From NCBI GenBank assembly GCA_010906935.1, contig JAAFHC010000034.1, positions 1-35,171 of the forward strand: 35,171 nucleotides of DNA. Direction: 5' to 3'. Positions within the stretch are counted from its first letter, which is position 1; the number at the start of each line of letters is the position of its first letter. Below are positions 31,405 through 35,171 of the stretch, one piece after another. The notes beneath the pieces are model-generated. The model searched no databases. It was not told the DNA's origin and saw nothing but the letters and a program-made list of their open reading frames with translations. The stretch is from Gelidibacter sp. (lineage in GTDB: Bacteria > Bacteroidota > Bacteroidia > Flavobacteriales > Flavobacteriaceae). The translations under genes were made by a program, and so were the position numbers.

Positions 31405-32916
31405 ATGAAAAAATTATTTAAATATTCACTTGCGGCCGGCTTAATTTTAAGTCTGAGCAGCTGCGGTGACGATTTTTTAGAAGTTCAACCCACTCAATTT
31501 CTAACGCAAGAACAAGTACAAGAAGCGAGTGCCAATAACCCAGATGTAGTTGCTGGTAGTGTGGCCGGTATTTATACCCTGATGTTTGAAACCGGAACTG
31601 GCGGAACTAATTTAGACCATGACGATTTTGGCCAAAAAGGATACGACATCTATATGGATATGCTTTCTGGAGATTTAGCATTGTCGCAAAGTGCCTATGG
31701 TTGGTACAGAGCTGATATCGCTGAATTTCAAGCAACCCAAGATTATACGAGACAATCTAATTATAAACCTTGGAGATACTATTATAGAATTATCAGATCG
31801 GCGAATTTGGTGATAGATGCATTGGGCGGTAATGACATTGTTCCTGTATTAGATGAAAACAAACATCTTATGGGACAAGCAAAAGCGTTGAGAGCTTATG
31901 CTTATTTTTACTTGACCCAGCTTTTTGTTGAAAGTTACAACCCAACTCAAGAAATTTTACCTGTTTACACAGATCCTAACCAACCAAATCAACCAAAAAG
32001 TACCACTCAGGTTGTATTTGATTTGATGATTAAAGATTTGACAGATGCCATTTCATTGATGGATAACTTTACCAGAACACAAAAAAGTCAAATCAATAAA
32101 TATGTTGCCAAAGGCCTTCTTGCTTATGTATATGGTGCCATGGACGGTAATGAAAACGCTGTAAAAGCCAAAGATTTGGCATTTGACATTATCAATAATG
32201 GCGGCTTCACGCCGCTTATGAGTGCAGATGCTATTGCCTATAATGGTGCTGGTGATGTGGTTGGCGGATTTAATGATGTTAGAACCCCAAGTTGGATGTG
32301 GGGCGTTGATTTAACCCTTGACAATGGTCTTGATTTGGTTTCTTGGTGGGGCCAAATGGATGCTTATACATATAGCTACCAATGGGCAGGAGACAGAAAA
32401 TCAATTGACAAAGGTCTTTATGACCTAATCCCAGTAAATGATGCAAGAAAAGTACAATTTTGGCCTACAGTTGCTGCCAACAATTACTATCTAACGCCTA
32501 GAAATAAATTTTACCATGCAGGTAGGACTATAGCTGGTCAAAGAACCATTGAAACAGATTATGTTTATATGAGAGTTGAAGAAATGTATTTGCTTCATGC
32601 AGAAACTGCCGCAAGAAGTGGTGATGAAGGTGCAGCAAGAACAAGCTTAAAAGCCTTATTGGCTTTAAGATTGCCAAGTACAACTTATGTAGATGGATTA
32701 TCTGGTCAGACATTGAAAAATGAAATTTACTTACAAACAAGAATTGAATTGTGGGGTGAAGGAAAAAGTTATTTAGCAATGAAACGTAATAAAGCAACTA
32801 TAACTCGTGGCTCAAATCATTTATCAAATGTAGGAATTCCAATTCCTTATAACGATAACAGATTGACTTTTGAAATACCACAAAGTGAAATTCAAAACAA
32901 TCCTTTCATTGATTAA
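31405..32916 (+). CDS. SusD/RagB-family nutrient-binding outer membrane lipoprotein
   Basis: Lipobox LSLSSC then GDDFLEVQPT; LMGQAKALRAYAYFYLTQLFVESY; C-terminal RLTFEIPQSEIQNNPFID. Confidence 0.95.
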   Translation: MKKLFKYSLAAGLILSLSSCGDDFLEVQPTQFLTQEQVQEASANNPDVVAGSVAGIYTLMFETGTGGTNLDHDDFGQKGYDIYMDMLSGDLALSQSAYGWYRADIAEFQATQDYTRQSNYKPWRYYYRIIRSANLVIDALGGNDIVPVLDENKHLMGQAKALRAYAYFYLTQLFVESYNPTQEILPVYTDPNQPNQPKSTTQVVFDLMIKDLTDAISLMDNFTRTQKSQINKYVAKGLLAYVYGAMDGNENAVKAKDLAFDIINNGGFTPLMSADAIAYNGAGDVVGGFNDVRTPSWMWGVDLTLDNGLDLVSWWGQMDAYTYSYQWAGDRKSIDKGLYDLIPVNDARKVQFWPTVAANNYYLTPRNKFYHAGRTIAGQRTIETDYVYMRVEEMYLLHAETAARSGDEGAARTSLKALLALRLPSTTYVDGLSGQTLKNEIYLQTRIELWGEGKSYLAMKRNKATITRGSNHLSNVGIPIPYNDNRLTFEIPQSEIQNNPFID

Positions 32917-32927
32917 ATAATAAAATA

Positions 32928-32965
32928 TAGATGGAAACCTGCTATTAAAAGTTGGTTTCCGTCTA
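32928..32965 (+). other. Strong intercistronic hairpin between the susD-like and lipoprotein genes
   Basis: TAGATGGAAACC-N14-GGTTTCCGTCTA, 12-bp stem with one G-U pair, no U-tract. Confidence 0.7.
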
Positions 32966-32993
32966 TTCTACAATTAAATAAATAATTTAAATT

Positions 32994-33710
32994 ATGAAAA
33001 AAATAACCTTTTTATTACTGATGACCTTGTCTTTATTTGTCTTCAATAGCTGTGGAGATGAAGTTGACAACACCGAAGACATCAACTATGTAAGTTTTGA
33101 AAATACTGCATATACGTTCGGAGTTGATTTGGCCAGCACTACATCCCGGGACATTAAAGTTTATACCACCCAAGTTTCTGGCTCTGACAGAACATTTAAT
33201 GTAAAAGTGGATTTAACCAAGTCAACAGCAGATCCAGCATCTTATACCGTTCCTGCATCTGTTACTATTCCTGCAAATTCAAATGTTGGAGTTCTTCCTG
33301 TTAGTATCACTGATTTAAATATTGGTGAGGCCGGAAAAAAATTAGTCTTAGTATTTGAACCTGCAGAAGGATTATTATATGGAGCGCCAATAACTTTAAA
33401 CATAAAACAGGTATGTCCTTTAAATGAAGTTATACTAACCATTAATTTTGACTCCTATCCTGATGAAACATCTTGGAAGTTATTTAATTCTACCGGAGCC
33501 GTTATTACTTCAGGAGGTCCATACGATGGTCAAACAAAATTAATAAAAGCATTTTGTTTAGCAAACGGTACGTATACCTTTACAATTTATGACCTTTATG
33601 GTGATGGAATTGCACCAGGAACTTATCAATTGGTTTATAATGGTGCCGCAATAAAAGCTGGTGGTGTTTTTGGTGTCTCCGAATCAACTACTTTTACTGT
33701 CAACAAATAA
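32994..33710 (+). CDS. Putative surface lipoprotein with Calx-beta-like N-terminal part and 'YDLYGDGI' C-terminal domain
   Basis: Lipobox LFVFNSC then GDEVDNTED; C-terminal half NFDSYPDETSWKLFNSTGAVITSGGPYDGQTKLIKAFCLANGTYTFTIYDLYGDGIAPGTYQL. Confidence 0.75.
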   Translation: MKKITFLLLMTLSLFVFNSCGDEVDNTEDINYVSFENTAYTFGVDLASTTSRDIKVYTTQVSGSDRTFNVKVDLTKSTADPASYTVPASVTIPANSNVGVLPVSITDLNIGEAGKKLVLVFEPAEGLLYGAPITLNIKQVCPLNEVILTINFDSYPDETSWKLFNSTGAVITSGGPYDGQTKLIKAFCLANGTYTFTIYDLYGDGIAPGTYQLVYNGAAIKAGGVFGVSESTTFTVNK

Positions 33711-33731
33711 ATAAACTTCATAACTGTTTTT

Positions 33732-33771
33732 AAGCAAATATCTTGTTCTAAACAAGGTATTTGCTTTTTTT
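33732..33771 (+). terminator. Terminator of the second SusCD operon
   Basis: AAGCAAATATCTTGTT-CTA-AACAAGGTATTTGCTT followed by T-run. Confidence 0.85.
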
Positions 33772-33896
33772 GTGTCTTTTGATTTGCGCTATTGTAAAAA
33801 TTAATAAATACTTCATAATCACAAAACCATTTTTAAAAAATGACCGAAATTTATTGGAAATATTTTGGTTAAAATCGCTTTCTAAGGCGCTACTAA

Positions 33897-34076
33897 ATAC
33901 CTATCTTTTTGAATAAGTTGCCCGACTTAACACTTGCAAACCCAAACAACGCCCTTGTAGGTTTTGTATGGAGATTCCCTTACTCAACAAGCGAAGAGCA
34001 ATCAAACTCTGCAAATATTCCTAGTGTGAATATTTTTACAGAAAAAGTTTGGTGGGCAGGCGGTACTGAAAAATAA
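33897..34076 (+). pseudogene. C-terminal remnant of a SusD-like gene
   Basis: Open frame without start: IPIFLNKLPDLTLANPNNALVGFVWRFPYSTSEEQSNSANIPSVNIFTEKVWWAGGTEK*, resembling the C-terminus of SusD-like_2 proteins (compare NTKVWWDKN* at 26146-26173); own terminator follows. Confidence 0.6.
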
Positions 34077-34106
34077 TAGTTTTGTTATCATAAATATTAT
34101 AGGAGA

Positions 34107-34137
34107 AGAGGATCCAAAATGGTTCCTCTTTTTTTTT
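34107..34137 (+). terminator. Terminator after the SusD remnant
   Basis: AGAGGATCC-AAAAT-GGTTCCTCT followed by T9. Confidence 0.8.
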
Positions 34138-34185
34138 ATAAATTTGAAACATTTTATTTTCATCTGTTAATTTAAATATGATTCT

Positions 34186-34193
34186 TACCTTTG
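34186..34193 (+). promoter_or_regulatory. Candidate -7 element of rlmB, 4 nt upstream of the ATG
   Basis: TACCTTTG-CACC-ATG; matches TAnnTTTG. Confidence 0.55.
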
Positions 34194-34197
34194 CACC

Positions 34198-34944
34198 ATG
34201 GAAAACGAAACTTCAAAAATATTTGGTCTTAGGGCGGTTATAGAAGCCATTAATTCTGGAAAAACCATCAGCAAAGTGTATTTGCAAAAGGACTTAAGTG
34301 GTCATTTATTTTCAGAATTAAATAGCCTTATAAAACAACATAACATTGCAACCAGCCATGTACCTGTTGAAAAATTAAACCGTATTTCTAAAAACGGAAA
34401 CCATCAAGGCGTTGCTGCACAAATTTCCCCTATTGAATTTTCAGATTTAGAGGAATTGATAGACACTGCTTTTGAAAAAACCACAACGCCCCTATTTTTG
34501 TTGTTAGACCAGATTTCTGATGTCCGCAATTTTGGAGCCATCATAAGAACTGCGGAATGTGCCGGTGTAAACGGAATTGTGATTCAAAAACAAGGAAATG
34601 CACCCATAAGTGCCGACACCATAAAAACATCTGCAGGTGCGGCGTTTAAAATGCCTATTTGTAAAGTTGACCATATTAAAGACGCTATTTTTCAATTTCA
34701 GGCGGCAGATATTCAATTGGTTGCAGCCACCGAAAAAACGGATACCTTAATTTATGACATTGATTTAACGCTACCTACCGCCATTATTATGGGTTCGGAA
34801 GATCGCGGCATCAATCCGTCTATTTTAAAAATTGTAACACATAAGGCGAAATTGCCAATCTTGGGTGAAATTGATTCTTTAAATGTTTCTGTGGCTTGTG
34901 GGGCTTTTTTATATGAAACGATCAGGCAGAGGTTGGTTAACTAG
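34198..34944 (+). CDS. rlmB: 23S rRNA (guanosine-2'-O-)-methyltransferase RlmB (TrmH/SpoU family)
   Basis: 248 aa; IFGLRAVIEAINSGK, LLDQISDVRNFGAIIRTAECAGVNGIVI, IMGSEDRGINPSILK, LGEIDSLNVSVACGAFLYE. Confidence 0.93.
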   Translation: MENETSKIFGLRAVIEAINSGKTISKVYLQKDLSGHLFSELNSLIKQHNIATSHVPVEKLNRISKNGNHQGVAAQISPIEFSDLEELIDTAFEKTTTPLFLLLDQISDVRNFGAIIRTAECAGVNGIVIQKQGNAPISADTIKTSAGAAFKMPICKVDHIKDAIFQFQAADIQLVAATEKTDTLIYDIDLTLPTAIIMGSEDRGINPSILKIVTHKAKLPILGEIDSLNVSVACGAFLYETIRQRLVN

Positions 34945-35020
34945 TTATTGGTTATTGGTTATTGGTTGTGGGTTATTGTGGTTTCAAGTTTCAAGTTCCA
35001 AGCCTCAAGTTTTAAGTTTT
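34944..35020. repeat. Heptanucleotide-phased degenerate tandem repeat
   Basis: GTTATTG x3, GTTGTGG, GTTATTG, TGGTTTC, AAGTTTC, AAGTTCC, AAGCCTC, AAGTTTT x2 in one uninterrupted 7-nt register. Confidence 0.8.
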
Positions 35021-35171
35021 AAATATGATTATTAAACATTTCAACCTTTAACTTTTAACATTTCAACAAATTTCTACAAAAGCGATTTCACGTAGTGTTT
35101 ATGAATTTTCCTAAGATGTTTAATCTCTTTTCTAAGTAATTTTACAAAATCAATTCCTTGAATTTTTGTAC

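Overview
The window is a chromosomal segment from a Bacteroidota genome, most likely Flavobacteriaceae. Support for this: AT-rich sequence, TAnnTTTG promoter motifs, the 'MKTKFNG...LTLLLAL.VQITFAQEKTVTG' SusC N-terminus, and the rplQ-carA-eno gene order. Three blocks are visible. (1) About 149-19868, minus strand: the merged str-S10-spc-alpha ribosomal supercluster (rpsL, rpsG, fusA, rpsJ, rplC ... secY, infA, rpmJ, rpsM, rpsK, rpsD, rpoA, rplQ), followed by carA and an eno gene interrupted by an apparent 1-nt frameshift. (2) 19869-21518: an unusually long non-coding gap of about 1.65 kb, rich in palindromes and in short phased repeats (11-bp and 7-bp registers). (3) 21519-34076, plus strand: two SusC/SusD-type outer-membrane uptake modules, each followed by a small surface lipoprotein, with a separately transcribed uncharacterised secreted protein between them and the C-terminal remnant of a further SusD-like gene downstream. 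rlmB follows at 34198-34944 with a promoter placed for a leaderless transcript, then a heptanucleotide-phased repeat. The most interesting signals are a four-hairpin, terminator-ended spacer between rpsJ and rplC, the 11-bp phased repeat family upstream of the first susC, the 7-bp phased arrays, and a conserved 5' leader plus N-terminal module shared by the two susC genes. No CRISPR array, tRNA, rRNA or intact transposase was found.
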